In this document: positions 39,314 through 49,399 of the stretch, in pieces
How the letters are laid out: each line of letters starts with the position of its first letter
Numbering within the stretch: the first letter of the stretch is position 1
NCBI GenBank assembly: GCA_003220495.1
Contig: QHSP01000042.1
Location: forward strand, 1-55,564
Origin: Candidatus Rokuibacteriota bacterium
GTDB taxonomy: Bacteria > Methylomirabilota > Methylomirabilia > Rokubacteriales > CSP1-6
Length of the DNA stretch: 55,564 bases
Direction: 5' to 3'
Made by a program: the position numbers and the translations under genes
The notes under the pieces: model-generated
The model's database searches: none
The model's input: only the letters and a program-made list of their open reading frames with translations
Told to the model about the DNA's origin: nothing

Positions 39314-40948
39314 ATGCGCACATGGAGCCTGTTGGCCCTGGCGCTGAGCGGTCTTCTGGTCGCGGGCGAGCTTCCATCGGCGCAGGCCGCCGACAAGGAC
39401 ACGCTCGTCATCGCCCTGGACACCCTGGGCGCCCAGGTCATGGATCCGATCATGGACACGCGCGCGCCGCACGCGCACTATCAAGCGCCGATCTGGGACT
39501 CGCTGGTCGGCTTCGATCTCGAGAACGGCGGCATCGGCCCGGGCGTCGCCGAGCGCTGGCAGCTCGCCGCCGACGGCCAGAGCTGGACCTTCTACCTCCG
39601 CAAGGGCCAGCGCTTCCACAACGGCGACCCGGTCACCGCGCAGGACGTGAAGTTCAGCCTCGAGCGGGTCATGTCGCCGGAGTCGATCTCGTCGGGCGCC
39701 GCCGCGCTTCGGCGGGCGGTCGATCATATCGATGTCGTCGACGACCTGACCGTCCGCGTCTACACCAAGGGCGTCATCCCGCAGTTCGCGGCCAGCCTCT
39801 CCCGGGCCGTTTTCATGGAAGGCTCGGTCATGCCGAAGAAGTACATCGAGACCGTGGGTGCCAAGGGGTTCCGCGACAAGCCGGTCGGCAGCGGCCCGTG
39901 GAAGTTCGTCCAGAGCGTCCCGGGTGACCGCATCGAGTACGAGGCCGTCACCTATCCGCACTGGCGCGGCACGCCGCAGTTCAAGCGGCTGACCTTGCTG
40001 CTCGTGCCCGAGCAGAGCACGCGTCTCGCGATGGTCCGCACGGGCGAGGCGGCGATCGCGAGCATCGGGCCCGAGGCCGTGAAGGAGGCGCGCGCCGGCG
40101 GGATGAAGATCGTCAGCGTGCCGGGCACGATGCAGGCGGTCTATCAGTTCTGGGGCCTCTACCGGCCGGAGACGAAGGCCTCGCCGCTCAACGATGTCCG
40201 CGTCCGCGAGGCGCTCTCGCTCGCCATCGACCGCCAGCAGATCATCGACCACGTGATGGGCAAGGAAGCGCGGTGGCCGATGCCGTTCGCGGCGTTCAAG
40301 TACTCGAGCGACATGACCATCCCGCGCTGGGAGGACTGGTCGCGCACGGCGCTGCGCTACGACCCCGCCCGCGCCAAGCAGCTTCTCGCCGAGGCGGGCC
40401 ACGGCAGCGGCTTCAAGCTGACGTTCTGGAACACCGCGCTTCCGGGCACGCCGTTCATGGTCCCGATCGGCGAAGCCGTCGCCGGCTTCTGGGAGAAGGT
40501 CGGCGTCAGGGTCGAGATGAAGACCGTGGAATGGGGCGCGTTCGACCCGATGGGGCGCGGCGAGCAGAAGGGGCTGGTGGGCACGGCGTCGATGTACCGC
40601 ACCGCCGGCCGGCCGGAGCCGATCCCGCGCTACGCCACCACGTTCGTCTCCAAGGGAGTCCAGCACCTCTTCGGCGATCCCCAGAATTGCCCTGCGCTCT
40701 GCGTGGACGCCGACAAGGCCTACGAGGCGATCGTCTCGGAGAAGGACGACGCGAAGCGCACGGCGGCGACGAACCGCATGATCGAGCTCGTGGCCAAGAG
40801 CTGGATCGCCGTGCCGATCGTCGAGGGCATGGGTACCTGGGCGGTGAACCCCAAGAGCGTCGGGTACTTCAAGCCGATCCCCGGGCGCCACGAATTCGGC
40901 GACGTGACCGAGCGCATGCCGCGCCCGGAAGCGAAGCCCTGGCCCTGA
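39314..40948 (+). CDS. Dipeptide/oligopeptide-type ABC transporter substrate-binding protein
   Basis: 544 residues from the ATG at 39314 with an AAGGAG ribosome site. A signal peptide (about 1-25, ending AQA) precedes an SBP_bac_5 fold: VAERWQLAADGQSWTFYLRKGQRFHNGDPVTAQDVKFSLERV is the classic N-terminal block, and LNDVRVREALSLAIDRQQII the mid-domain one. Family members bind peptides, nickel, opines or sugars in the periplasm. It is the first gene of a five-gene transporter operon, with 12 bases to the permease gene. The ligand is not predictable. Confidence 0.92.
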   Translation: MRTWSLLALALSGLLVAGELPSAQAADKDTLVIALDTLGAQVMDPIMDTRAPHAHYQAPIWDSLVGFDLENGGIGPGVAERWQLAADGQSWTFYLRKGQRFHNGDPVTAQDVKFSLERVMSPESISSGAAALRRAVDHIDVVDDLTVRVYTKGVIPQFAASLSRAVFMEGSVMPKKYIETVGAKGFRDKPVGSGPWKFVQSVPGDRIEYEAVTYPHWRGTPQFKRLTLLLVPEQSTRLAMVRTGEAAIASIGPEAVKEARAGGMKIVSVPGTMQAVYQFWGLYRPETKASPLNDVRVREALSLAIDRQQIIDHVMGKEARWPMPFAAFKYSSDMTIPRWEDWSRTALRYDPARAKQLLAEAGHGSGFKLTFWNTALPGTPFMVPIGEAVAGFWEKVGVRVEMKTVEWGAFDPMGRGEQKGLVGTASMYRTAGRPEPIPRYATTFVSKGVQHLFGDPQNCPALCVDADKAYEAIVSEKDDAKRTAATNRMIELVAKSWIAVPIVEGMGTWAVNPKSVGYFKPIPGRHEFGDVTERMPRPEAKPWP

Positions 40949-40960
40949 GGCGGGCTGACC

Positions 40961-41878
40961 GTGCAGCGATTCATCCTCCGGCGCCTCGCTCAGAGCGTAC
41001 TGCTCCTCTTCGTCCTCGCGCTGATCGTCTTCGCGCTGGCGCGCGTGAGCGGTAACCCCGCGGATCTCCTCCTGCGTGAGGACGCCACCCAGGAGGACCG
41101 CGCGCATCTCCTGCGCGCACTCGGGCTCGACCGGCCCGTCCACGAGCAGCTGTACCTGTTCATCTCAGGAGCGGTCCGGGGCGACCTCGGCGAGTCGATC
41201 CGCTACCGCAAGCCGGCGACCGAAGTCTTCTTCGAGCGGCTTCCCAATACGCTTCGGCTCCTGCCGCTGGCGATGGTCGGCGCGCTCGCGCTCGCGATTC
41301 CTCTCGGCGTGCTGGCGGCCGTCTATCGCGGGACGATCGTCGATCGCGTCTCGGGCGCCATCGCCGTGCTCGGGATCGCCACGCCGTCGTTCTGGCTCGG
41401 CATCGTGCTGATCTACATCTTCAGCATCAAGCTCGGCCTGCTTCCTTCGTCGCGCATGGGCGGCCCGAGTCACTACGTGCTGCCGACGATCACGCTCGGC
41501 CTGTTCCTGGTGGCCGGCATGATGCGCCTGGTCCGCTCGAGCCTCCTCGAGGTGATGGGCAGCGAGTTCGTCAAGCTCGCGCGGCTCAAAGGCCTCTCGC
41601 AGACCGTGGTCATCTGGAAGCACTGTCTCCGGAACGCGCTGATCCCCGTCACGACCCTGTTCGGCGTCTATTTCGCGCTCCTGATCACCGGCGCGATCGT
41701 GACGGAGACGGTGTTCGCGTGGCCGGGGGTCGGACGGCTGACTTACGAGGCGGTCATCTTCCGGGACTACCCGCTGCTGCAGGCCGTGATCTTGCTGAAG
41801 GCGATCATCGTGCTCGGCGTCAACCTCGGCGTGGACATCGTCTACGCCTACCTGGACCCCAGGGTCCGGTACGCATAG
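40961..41878 (+). CDS. dppB: Dipeptide-type ABC transporter permease DppB
   Basis: 305 residues from a GTG at 40961. Six membrane helices, the N-terminal DppB pattern FILRRLAQSVLLLFVLALIVF followed by LRALGLDRPVHEQ, and the cytoplasmic EAA loop EFVKLARLKGLSQTVVIWKHCLRNALIP that contacts the ATPases. It ends directly before the DppC ATG. It forms the channel with DppC. Confidence 0.93.
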   Translation: MQRFILRRLAQSVLLLFVLALIVFALARVSGNPADLLLREDATQEDRAHLLRALGLDRPVHEQLYLFISGAVRGDLGESIRYRKPATEVFFERLPNTLRLLPLAMVGALALAIPLGVLAAVYRGTIVDRVSGAIAVLGIATPSFWLGIVLIYIFSIKLGLLPSSRMGGPSHYVLPTITLGLFLVAGMMRLVRSSLLEVMGSEFVKLARLKGLSQTVVIWKHCLRNALIPVTTLFGVYFALLITGAIVTETVFAWPGVGRLTYEAVIFRDYPLLQAVILLKAIIVLGVNLGVDIVYAYLDPRVRYA

Positions 41879-42787
41879 ATGGCGCGGGTCGAAGAGCGGA
41901 TCGACGCCGGCTTCGCCTCGACGACGACCGATGCATCCGATCATCCCCGGCCGCGCGGCGATCTCGCGCGGCTGCCGTGGGTCTCGTTCGTCATCATCGC
42001 CGTCATGGTGCTGGTCGCCGTGCTGGCGCCCCTCATCGCCCCACATTCGCCCACGGAGCAGTCGCTGCCCGACAAGCTGCTCCCACCGGCCTGGGAAGCG
42101 GGCGGGAGCACGAAGCACCTGCTCGGGACCGACGTCCTCGGCCGCGACTTGCTGAGCCGTCTCTTCTATGGCGCGCGCGTGAGCCTGATCGTCGCCGCGG
42201 TGGCGCTGCTGGCCGGCGGCGGAATCGGGCTGATCGTCGGCATCGTCTCCGGCTATCTCGGAGGCCGAACCGACAGCTTCCTCATGCGCGCCGTCGACGC
42301 GACCCTGACGTTCCCGACCATCCTGATCGCGCTGCTGCTGGCCGTGAGCCTCGGTCCGGGCCTCCGGACGATCGCCATCGCGATTACGGTCCTCATCTGG
42401 GCGCGCTTCGCCCGCGTCGTGCGCGGCGAGGTGCTGGCCGTGAAGGCCCGCGACTTCGTCGCGCTGGCCCGAGTCCACGGCTGCTCGCATCTGAGGATCA
42501 TGGCCGTTCACATCGTGCCGAACGTCCTCAACACGTTCATGGTGCTGCTGACGCTCCATATCGGATTCGTCATCATCGTGGAAGCCTCGCTCTCCTTCCT
42601 CGGCGCCGGGATCCCGCCGCCGACGCCGTCGTGGGGCCAGATGGTGTCCGACGGCCGCAGCCACATCGCGAGCGCCTGGTGGCTCTCGGTGGTGCCCGGC
42701 GCCGCCATCATGCTGGTCGTGCTCGCCTTCAACCTGTTCGGCGATTGGCTGCGCGACTGGCTGGATCCGCGTCTCAGGCAGGTCTGA
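41879..42787 (+). CDS. dppC: Dipeptide-type ABC transporter permease DppC
   Basis: 302 residues; the ATG follows the DppB stop without a gap. An N-terminal cytoplasmic stretch precedes the first helix, then HLLGTDVLGRDLLSRLFYGARVSL is the conserved DppC block, and DFVALARVHGCSHLRIMAVHIVPNVLN the EAA loop. A late helix carries EASLSFLGAGIPPPTPSWGQM. It pairs with DppB. Confidence 0.93.
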   Translation: MARVEERIDAGFASTTTDASDHPRPRGDLARLPWVSFVIIAVMVLVAVLAPLIAPHSPTEQSLPDKLLPPAWEAGGSTKHLLGTDVLGRDLLSRLFYGARVSLIVAAVALLAGGGIGLIVGIVSGYLGGRTDSFLMRAVDATLTFPTILIALLLAVSLGPGLRTIAIAITVLIWARFARVVRGEVLAVKARDFVALARVHGCSHLRIMAVHIVPNVLNTFMVLLTLHIGFVIIVEASLSFLGAGIPPPTPSWGQMVSDGRSHIASAWWLSVVPGAAIMLVVLAFNLFGDWLRDWLDPRLRQV

Positions 42788-42798
42788 GGAACGGTCTG

Positions 42799-43794
<996 letters not shown>

Positions 43795-44765
43795 TCCGCG
43801 TCGAGAACCTCGCCAAGCACTTCCCGGTCACCCGCGGCGTGCTCATCGCGCGAACCACGGGCCACGTGAAGGCCGTCGACGGGATCAGCTTCACGATCGG
43901 GCGCCAGGAAACCCTCGGCCTGGTCGGCGAGTCCGGCTGCGGGAAGACGACGACCTCGCGCCTGCTGCTGCGGCTCGAGCAGCCGACCGCCGGGCGCGTG
44001 CTCCTCGACGGTCAGGACGTCCACGCGCTGCGCGGCGCGGACCTGAGCCGCTACCACACGCGAGTCCAGGCGGTCTTCCAGGATCCGTGGTCGTCCCTGA
44101 ATCCGCGCCTGCGCGTCCGGGAGACGATCGCCGAGGCGCTCGTGGTGAACCGGCGCGTCACGCGCACCGGCAAGCTCGAGCGGGTCGAAGAGGTCTTGCA
44201 CCAGGTGGGACTGCCGCTGAGCGCGGCCGCGCGTTACCCCCACGAGTTCAGCGGCGGCCAGCGACAGCGGATCGCGCTCGCCAGCGCGCTGGCCGCGAAG
44301 CCCGAGCTGATCGTGCTCGACGAGCCGGTCTCGGCGCTCGACGTGTCGATCCGCGCGCAGATCATGAATTTGTTGAAAGATTTGCAGGCGAGGCATCAGC
44401 TGAGCTTCCTGCTCGTCGCGCACAACCTGGCGACGGTGCGCTACATCGCCCACCGCACCGCGGTCATGTACCTCGGGCGGATCGTGGAGCACGCCGACAC
44501 CGAGTCGCTGTACCGGCGTCCGCTCCATCCGTATACGAAGGCGCTGTTCGCGGCCGCGCTGCCGGCCGACCCGGACGCGCCGCGCGACGACATGATTCTG
44601 AGCGGCGAGGTGCCGTCGCCGATTGATCCGCCGTCGGGGTGCCACTTCCACCCGCGCTGCCCATTCGCGATGGAGCAGTGCTCGCGGGTCGACCCCGCGC
44701 TCAAGGCGATGACACCCGGACACGCCGTCGCCTGTCACCTGTACTGATTTCCGCGGAGGCTGCCG

Positions 44766-45206
44766 ATGACTCGTCGCATTCTGCACCCGACCGACTTCTC
44801 CCGAGCATCACGGGCCGCCTTTCTGAAGGCGATCGAGATGGCGAAATCGCATCGCGCCGAGCTCTTCGTGGTCCACGTCATCAGCCCGATCGTGCCGGTG
44901 CCCGGCGACGCCTACATCTCGCCGAAGATGTACGACGACCTCGCGGCGTCGGCGCGCGCGTTCGCGCAGAAGCAGCTCGACAAGCTGCTGGCGCACGCCA
45001 GGAAGGCGCGCGTCCGCGCGAGGGGATTCCTGCTCGAGGGAGCGCCGCACGAGGAGATCATCCGGTTCGCGCGGGCCCGACGTGTCGATCTGGTCGTGAT
45101 GGGCACGCACGGACGCACGGGGCTGGCCAAGCTGTTCGTCGGCAGCGTGGCGGATCGAGTCGTTGCGGCCGCGCCGTGTCCGGTCCTGACGGTTCGCGGG
45201 AAGTGA
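44766..45206 (+). CDS. Universal stress protein (UspA family)
   Basis: 146 residues; the ATG is preceded by CGGAGG. The single UspA domain starts RRILHPTDFSRASRAAF and has the ATP-binding signature VMGTHGRTGLAKLFVGSVADRVV (G-x2-G-x9-G-S type), so it belongs to the ATP-binding subgroup. It is 18 bases after the DppF gene and may be carried on the same transcript, or have its own promoter. It converges on the GDT1 gene. Confidence 0.92.
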   Translation: MTRRILHPTDFSRASRAAFLKAIEMAKSHRAELFVVHVISPIVPVPGDAYISPKMYDDLAASARAFAQKQLDKLLAHARKARVRARGFLLEGAPHEEIIRFARARRVDLVVMGTHGRTGLAKLFVGSVADRVVAAAPCPVLTVRGK

Positions 45207-45237
45207 GCGTGAGGGTGCGCGCGTTACGCTGACGCGC

Positions 45238-45501
45238 TCACGCGAGGAGCACCCAGACACCGACCGCGACGAAGCCGAGCCCGGCCACCGTCCGGACGAC
45301 CCTCGGCGAGATCCAGTCGCCGGCGTGGGCGCCGACCGCGACCGCCATCGCGCTCGAGAGCACCAGGGCCGCCGCGGCCGCGAGGAACACGCCGAGCTTG
45401 CCCGCGGCGGGGTCGGTGGCGTAGAGCAAGGTGGCGATCTGGGTCTTGTCACCTAGCTCGGCGACGAGCACACTCGCGAAGACGACCAGGTACGTTTTCA
45501 T
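45238..45501 (-). CDS. GDT1/TMEM165 (UPF0016) family manganese/calcium exporter, single-repeat form
   Basis: 87 residues from the ATG at 45501, with three membrane helices. The family motif E-x-G-D-[KR]-T appears once, at Glu15 to Thr20 (AELGDKTQIA). Eukaryotic and many bacterial members have two such repeats; this is a half-size protein that should act as a dimer, as is known for bacterial short forms. It probably exports Mn2+ or Ca2+ from the cytoplasm. It diverges from the VIT1-type gene with only 66 bases between the starts, so both may be controlled by the same metal-responsive regulator. Confidence 0.82.
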   Translation of the reverse strand: MKTYLVVFASVLVAELGDKTQIATLLYATDPAAGKLGVFLAAAAALVLSSAMAVAVGAHAGDWISPRVVRTVAGLGFVAVGVWVLLA

Positions 45502-45567
45502 TCGACCAATGTAGCAGGGCAGAGCGCGCCGGCCTCTGCCGGTGCGATCAGCGCGGGAGATGGGCCT

Positions 45568-46263
45568 ATGCCGTACACGCCGCACGTGGAGCAGCACTTC
45601 ACCGCCGGTCTCGTGGTGCGGGACGCCGTCATCGGACTGTCGGACGGCCTCACCGTTCCGTTCGCGCTGGCCGCCGGCCTCACCGGCGCCGTCGACTCGA
45701 CCGCGGTGGTCGTGACCGCCGGCCTCGCCGAGATCGTCGCCGGCTCGATCGCGATGGGTCTGGGGGGCTATCTGGCCGGCAAGAGCGACGTCGAGCACTA
45801 CGCCAGCGAGCGGGAGCGCGAGGAGCTCGAGATCCAGCAGAAGCCGGAGATCGAGGCCTTGGAAGTCGAAGAGCTGCTGCAACGCTACGGCGTCACGGCC
45901 GAGCAGAGCGCGCCCGTCGTCGAAGCCCTGCGCCGACGCCCGGAGGCGTGGCGCGACTTCATGCTGCGCTTCGAGCTCGGGCTCGTGCAGCCCGACCCCC
46001 GGCGGGCGGTGACGAGCGGCGCGGTCATCGCCGCCGCCTACATCGTGGGCGGCCTCATTCCGCTCTGCCCTTACATGCTGCGATCGAGTGCGCAGGGCGC
46101 GCTGCCGTGGTCCATCGCGGTGACCGGCACCGCGCTGGCCGTCTTCGGGTGGATCCGAGGTCGCCTCACGGGCGTCTGGCCGGTGCGCACCGCGCTGCAG
46201 ACGATCCTGATCGGCGGCCTCGCCGCCGCCGCCGCGTTCCTGATCGCTCGCGCCATCTCGTAG
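45568..46263 (+). CDS. VIT1/CCC1-family iron/manganese transporter
   Basis: 231 residues. The N-terminal block VVRDAVIGLSDGLTVPFALAAGLTGA and ITAGLAEIVAGSIAMGLGGYLA-like helices are typical of vacuolar iron transporters. A glutamate-rich cytoplasmic metal-binding segment (about 75-135, with EREREELEIQ and EVEELLQRYG) follows, then three more helices. It moves Fe2+ or Mn2+ out of the cytosol. Five membrane segments are visible. Its pairing with GDT1 suggests a small metal-detoxification module. Confidence 0.88.
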   Translation: MPYTPHVEQHFTAGLVVRDAVIGLSDGLTVPFALAAGLTGAVDSTAVVVTAGLAEIVAGSIAMGLGGYLAGKSDVEHYASEREREELEIQQKPEIEALEVEELLQRYGVTAEQSAPVVEALRRRPEAWRDFMLRFELGLVQPDPRRAVTSGAVIAAAYIVGGLIPLCPYMLRSSAQGALPWSIAVTGTALAVFGWIRGRLTGVWPVRTALQTILIGGLAAAAAFLIARAIS

Positions 46264-46408
46264 CGGCGCGCCGGCTTAAGAGCCGCTTGAGTTCTCGCGA
46301 TCGTGTTAGCCCGAATGGGCTACGAACGGCGGCAAGCGAGACCGGGCGGAGCCCTGCCCTGTGCCAGGCCCTGCCCGCCTCTCTCGTGCTGACGCTCAGA
46401 GACGAGTA

Positions 46409-47149
46409 CTAGACCGCGAGATCGGAAGACTTGATGCGCTTGACGCCGGCGCCCAGCATGTCCTTCCACGCCTTGGCGAGCGAGCCGTCGGCGTCGATGC
46501 CGCGGCACGCGTCCTCGATCACGAGCGCGCCGAAGCCCGCCTTGCGCGCGTCCATCGCGGACCACGCCACGCAGAAGTCGGTTGCGAGCCCGACGAGGAA
46601 GGCCTGGTTGAGTCCGCGATCCTTCAGGTAGCCCGTGAGCCCCGTCGGCGTCTTGCCGTCGGCCTCGTAGAACGCCGAATAGGAATCCATCTGCTTGCGA
46701 TAGCCCTTGCGGATGATCAGCTCGGCGTGGGGGATCCGGAGATCCTTGTGCAGGTCGGCGCCCGGCGTGCCCTGCACGCAGTGATCCGGCCAGAGCACCT
46801 GGGTTCCGTACGAGAGCTGGGTGGTCTCGAACGGCTTCTTGCCCGGGTGGGACGACGCGAACGACACGTGGCCCGGCGTGTGCCAGTCCTGCGTGAGCAC
46901 GACGTGCTCGAAGCCGGCGGCGAGCCGATTGATGAGCGGGATGACCTGGTCGCCTTCCTTCACCGCCAGCGAGCCGCCGGGCGTGAAGCAGTTCTGCACG
47001 TCGATCACGAGGAGGACGTCCTGCGCTGTCGGCTTCATCTTCATGCCCCCGGTTTGCGCGGCAGCCGCCCGCGCGGCGCCGGCGAACCCGGCGACCACGA
47101 GGCTCGCGGCCGTGCCTTTGAGGAATCCGCGGCGATCGCTCGTGAACAT
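46409..47149 (-). CDS. Tat-exported nicotinamidase/isochorismatase-family hydrolase
   Basis: 246 residues from the ATG at 47149. The N-terminus carries a twin-arginine signal (SDRRGFLKG, then a hydrophobic stretch ending near ARAAAA), so the folded enzyme is exported. The hydrolase domain shows the nicotinamidase pattern: catalytic Asp in LLVIDVQNCF, metal-site DWH in VVLTQDWHTPGHVSF, WPDHCVQGTPGA, Lys in IIRKGYRK, and the nucleophile Cys in VGLATDFCVAWSA. It probably cleaves nicotinamide or another amide in the periplasm. It is the last gene of the long operon that includes liv system 2 and a TlpA-like protein. Most PncA proteins are cytoplasmic, so the export signal is notable. Confidence 0.87.
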   Translation of the reverse strand: MFTSDRRGFLKGTAASLVVAGFAGAARAAAAQTGGMKMKPTAQDVLLVIDVQNCFTPGGSLAVKEGDQVIPLINRLAAGFEHVVLTQDWHTPGHVSFASSHPGKKPFETTQLSYGTQVLWPDHCVQGTPGADLHKDLRIPHAELIIRKGYRKQMDSYSAFYEADGKTPTGLTGYLKDRGLNQAFLVGLATDFCVAWSAMDARKAGFGALVIEDACRGIDADGSLAKAWKDMLGAGVKRIKSSDLAV

Positions 47150-47184
47150 TTTCGTCCCTCCGTCTAGTAATAGGCTCTCTTTCG

Positions 47185-47823
47185 TCACTCGTGACCGTGC
47201 GAGCCGGGCAGGAGGCGCTCGACGAGCGCCCGCATCTCGTCGCTGTTCCATTCGTGCGCCCCCACCGCCATTCCCGTGACCTCGCCGCCCGGGCGGACGA
47301 GGAACGTGGCCGGGAGGGCCGTCACCCGCCAGCCGTTGGACGTCTTCGAATCCGGGTCCAGGAGAATCGGGAACGTGAGCTTCAGGTTGCGCACGTAGGG
47401 CTCGAGTAGCCCTCGGGGCGACCCGCGATCCACCGAGACCGCGAGCACGACCAGCCCCCGCGCCTGGTAGCGCCGCCACAGCGCCTCCAGCGACGGCATC
47501 TCGAGCGCGCAGGGGTGGCACCAGGTGGCCCAGAAGTTGAGGACGACGAGCTTGTCGCGGTGGTCCGCCAGCGACGCGGACCCGCTGGGCAGGGTGGCGA
47601 GCGTGAACGCGGGCGCCTGCTGGCCTTCCTTGAGCTCGACGATGCCGGCCTTCTCGAACGGGTCCAGGGCGGGCGCGAGGCCGTGGTGGCCGCCGTCCTC
47701 GCCGGCGCGCCGCAGCGGCAGGAACACGACGACCGCGCCCAGCAGGACGATCGCGAGCGCGGCGCGGATCAGCGCCTCGCGACGGCTCGCCCCCAGGATC
47801 GCGTTAGACGCCCAGCTTCTCAC
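47185..47823 (-). CDS. Membrane-anchored TlpA-like thioredoxin
   Basis: 212 residues from a GTG at 47823. One N-terminal helix (about 19-38) anchors a periplasmic thioredoxin fold with the redox site WATWCHPC, FTLATLPSG at the start of the domain and the cis-proline region LPATFLVRPGG. TlpA and ResA relatives reduce disulfides in exported proteins such as cytochromes or copper-site proteins. The start overlaps the LivF stop by 20 bases, and a 35-base gap leads to the amidase gene. The tail ends Ser-His-Gly-His-Glu. Confidence 0.88.
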   Translation of the reverse strand: MRSWASNAILGASRREALIRAALAIVLLGAVVVFLPLRRAGEDGGHHGLAPALDPFEKAGIVELKEGQQAPAFTLATLPSGSASLADHRDKLVVLNFWATWCHPCALEMPSLEALWRRYQARGLVVLAVSVDRGSPRGLLEPYVRNLKLTFPILLDPDSKTSNGWRVTALPATFLVRPGGEVTGMAVGAHEWNSDEMRALVERLLPGSHGHE

Positions 47824-48511
47824 GCGTCACCGGGCTCTCGCGGAGCTCTCGCGAGGAGGCTTCGAAGACGATCGAGCCCTTTTCCATGATGTAGCCGCGG
47901 TCGCAGACGGCGAGCGCGACCCGCGCGTTCTGCTCGACCAGCAGCACGGTCACTCCCAGGCGCTTCAGCTCCGAGATCATGTCACGGATGTGCCGGATGA
48001 ACGCGGGCGCCAGGCCCTGCGTGGGCTCGTCCATGAGGATCAGCCGCGCCCCCGCCATCATGACGCGCGCGATCGCCAGCATCTGTTGCTCGCCGCCGGA
48101 GAGCGTCTTGCCGGGCTGCTCGATCCGCTCGCGAAGCCGCGGAAAGTGATGGAACACGTCGTCGAGCCGCCGGCTCCGGAGCGCGGCCGAGCGGTCGGGG
48201 GCGGCCGAGAGGCCGAGCTCGAGATTTTCCCGGACGCTGAGCCCCGCGAAGACGCGCCGGTTCTCGGGAACGAGGCCGACGCCGAGTCGGGCGATTTCGT
48301 GCGGCGCTCGCCGCGTCAGATCCACGCCGTCGAGCTCGATCGTCCCACGCCGGGGCTTCAGGAACCCCATCACGGTCTTCATCAAGGTGGTCTTGCCCAT
48401 GCCGTTGCGGCCGAGGAGCGCGACGGCCTCGCCGGCGCGCACCTCGAGCGACACGCCGAAGAGAATCGGCGTCGCGCCGTAGCCGGCGTGCACGTCTTTG
48501 ATCGTCAGCAT
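47804..48511 (-). CDS. livF: Branched-chain amino-acid-type ABC transporter ATPase LivF (system 2)
   Basis: 235 residues. Walker A GRNGMGKTT, signature LSGGEQQML, Walker B LILMDEPTQGL and the LVEQNARVAL switch identify LivF. The ATG at 48511 has no ribosome site: it follows TAATAATA and, just upstream, a 10-base-pair hairpin. It is separated from the LivG stop by 126 bases, the only real gap in this operon, which suggests that its translation is set separately. Confidence 0.93.
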   Translation of the reverse strand: MLTIKDVHAGYGATPILFGVSLEVRAGEAVALLGRNGMGKTTLMKTVMGFLKPRRGTIELDGVDLTRRAPHEIARLGVGLVPENRRVFAGLSVRENLELGLSAAPDRSAALRSRRLDDVFHHFPRLRERIEQPGKTLSGGEQQMLAIARVMMAGARLILMDEPTQGLAPAFIRHIRDMISELKRLGVTVLLVEQNARVALAVCDRGYIMEKGSIVFEASSRELRESPVTREKLGV

Positions 48512-48519
48512 TATTATTA

Positions 48520-48545
48520 TTGGGGGGCCTCGAAGGGCCCCCCAA
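48520..48545. repeat. Perfect G/C hairpin upstream of livF (system 2)
   Basis: Arms TTGGGGGGCC (48520-48529) and GGCCCCCCAA (48536-48545) form a 10-base-pair stem with a 6-base loop. A second C6 run at 48547-48552 could pair with the same G6 run instead. On the minus strand the hairpin ends 8 bases before the livF ATG. It may be a dispersed palindrome or an RNA structure that controls livF. Confidence 0.7.
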
Positions 48546-48596
48546 ACCCCCCGCGCTCGGAAGCGCCCCGGCGAAGCCGTGGCGCTCCTCGATTCC

Positions 48597-48644
48597 GCGA
48601 TACGGTCAACATTTCAGGCTGCGATACGGTCAACATGTCAGGCC
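48597..48644. repeat. 24-base direct tandem repeat at the livG-livF junction
   Basis: Two adjacent 24-base copies (48597-48620 and 48621-48644) differ at two positions. The shared core on the plus strand is GCGATACGGTCAACAT. The right copy overlaps the livG stop codon, so the gap appears to have been enlarged by duplication of the gene end. Confidence 0.85.
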
Positions 48645-49399
48645 TCCGGCGGTCCCAGATACGCTTCGATCACCTGCGGATCGTTCCGGACCTGCTCCGG
48701 CGCGCCTTCGGCGATCTTCTCGCCGAAGTGGAGCACCGCGACCCGGTCCGAGATCCCCATGACGACCGACATGTCGTGCTCGATCAGGAGCACCGTGAGG
48801 CCGCGCGCCGCCGCGATCTTTCTGATCAGCGCCGTGGCCTCTTTCGTCTCGCCCGGCGTCATGCCCGCCGTGGGCTCGTCCAGGAGCACGAGCGTGGGCT
48901 CGGTGGCGAGCGCCAGGCAGATCTCGAGGTAGCGCTGCTCGCCGTGCGAGAGGTTCTCGGCGAGCTCGTGGCGCTTGGCGTCGAGCCCGAACGCGCGCAG
49001 GAGCCCGGCCGCGCCGGCCTCGACGTCGGGCAGGCGCCAGAGCGACGCGAGCCGCCCCGACTCGCGCGCGCGCGACTGCGCGGCGACGCGCACGTTCTCG
49101 AAGACCGAGATTTCTGGGAAGATGTTCGTGATCTGGAAGGTCTTGGCGATGCCGAGGCGGTTGATCGCCTCCGGCGAGAACCCGGCGATCTCGCGGCCCC
49201 GGAACCGCACGCGACCGACGGTCGGCACGTGGAGCCCGGAGATGACGTTGAAGAGCGTCGACTTGCCCGCGCCGTTCGGCCCGATCACCGAGAAGATCTG
49301 GCCCTGCCGGACGGCGAAGCTCACCCGCGAGAGCGCCGCGAGGGCGCCGAAGCTCTTGGAGACCGAGTCGACCTCGAGGACTACGCCGTCGTGCGCCAT
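48638..49399 (-). CDS. livG: Branched-chain amino-acid-type ABC transporter ATPase LivG (system 2)
   Basis: 253 residues from the ATG at 49399, 19 bases inside the LivM gene. Walker A GPNGAGKST, signature LSHGEQRYLEI, Walker B LVLLDEPTAGM and the LLIEHDMSVV switch are intact. Its stop lies within the tandem repeat. It works with LivF. Confidence 0.93.
   Translation of the reverse strand: MAHDGVVLEVDSVSKSFGALAALSRVSFAVRQGQIFSVIGPNGAGKSTLFNVISGLHVPTVGRVRFRGREIAGFSPEAINRLGIAKTFQITNIFPEISVFENVRVAAQSRARESGRLASLWRLPDVEAGAAGLLRAFGLDAKRHELAENLSHGEQRYLEICLALATEPTLVLLDEPTAGMTPGETKEATALIRKIAAARGLTVLLIEHDMSVVMGISDRVAVLHFGEKIAEGAPEQVRNDPQVIEAYLGPPEA

Noticed and set aside
39158-41143. 661-residue minus-strand open frame opposite the binding-protein gene
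   Set aside because: Antisense shadow of the DppA-type gene with charged low-complexity sequence.
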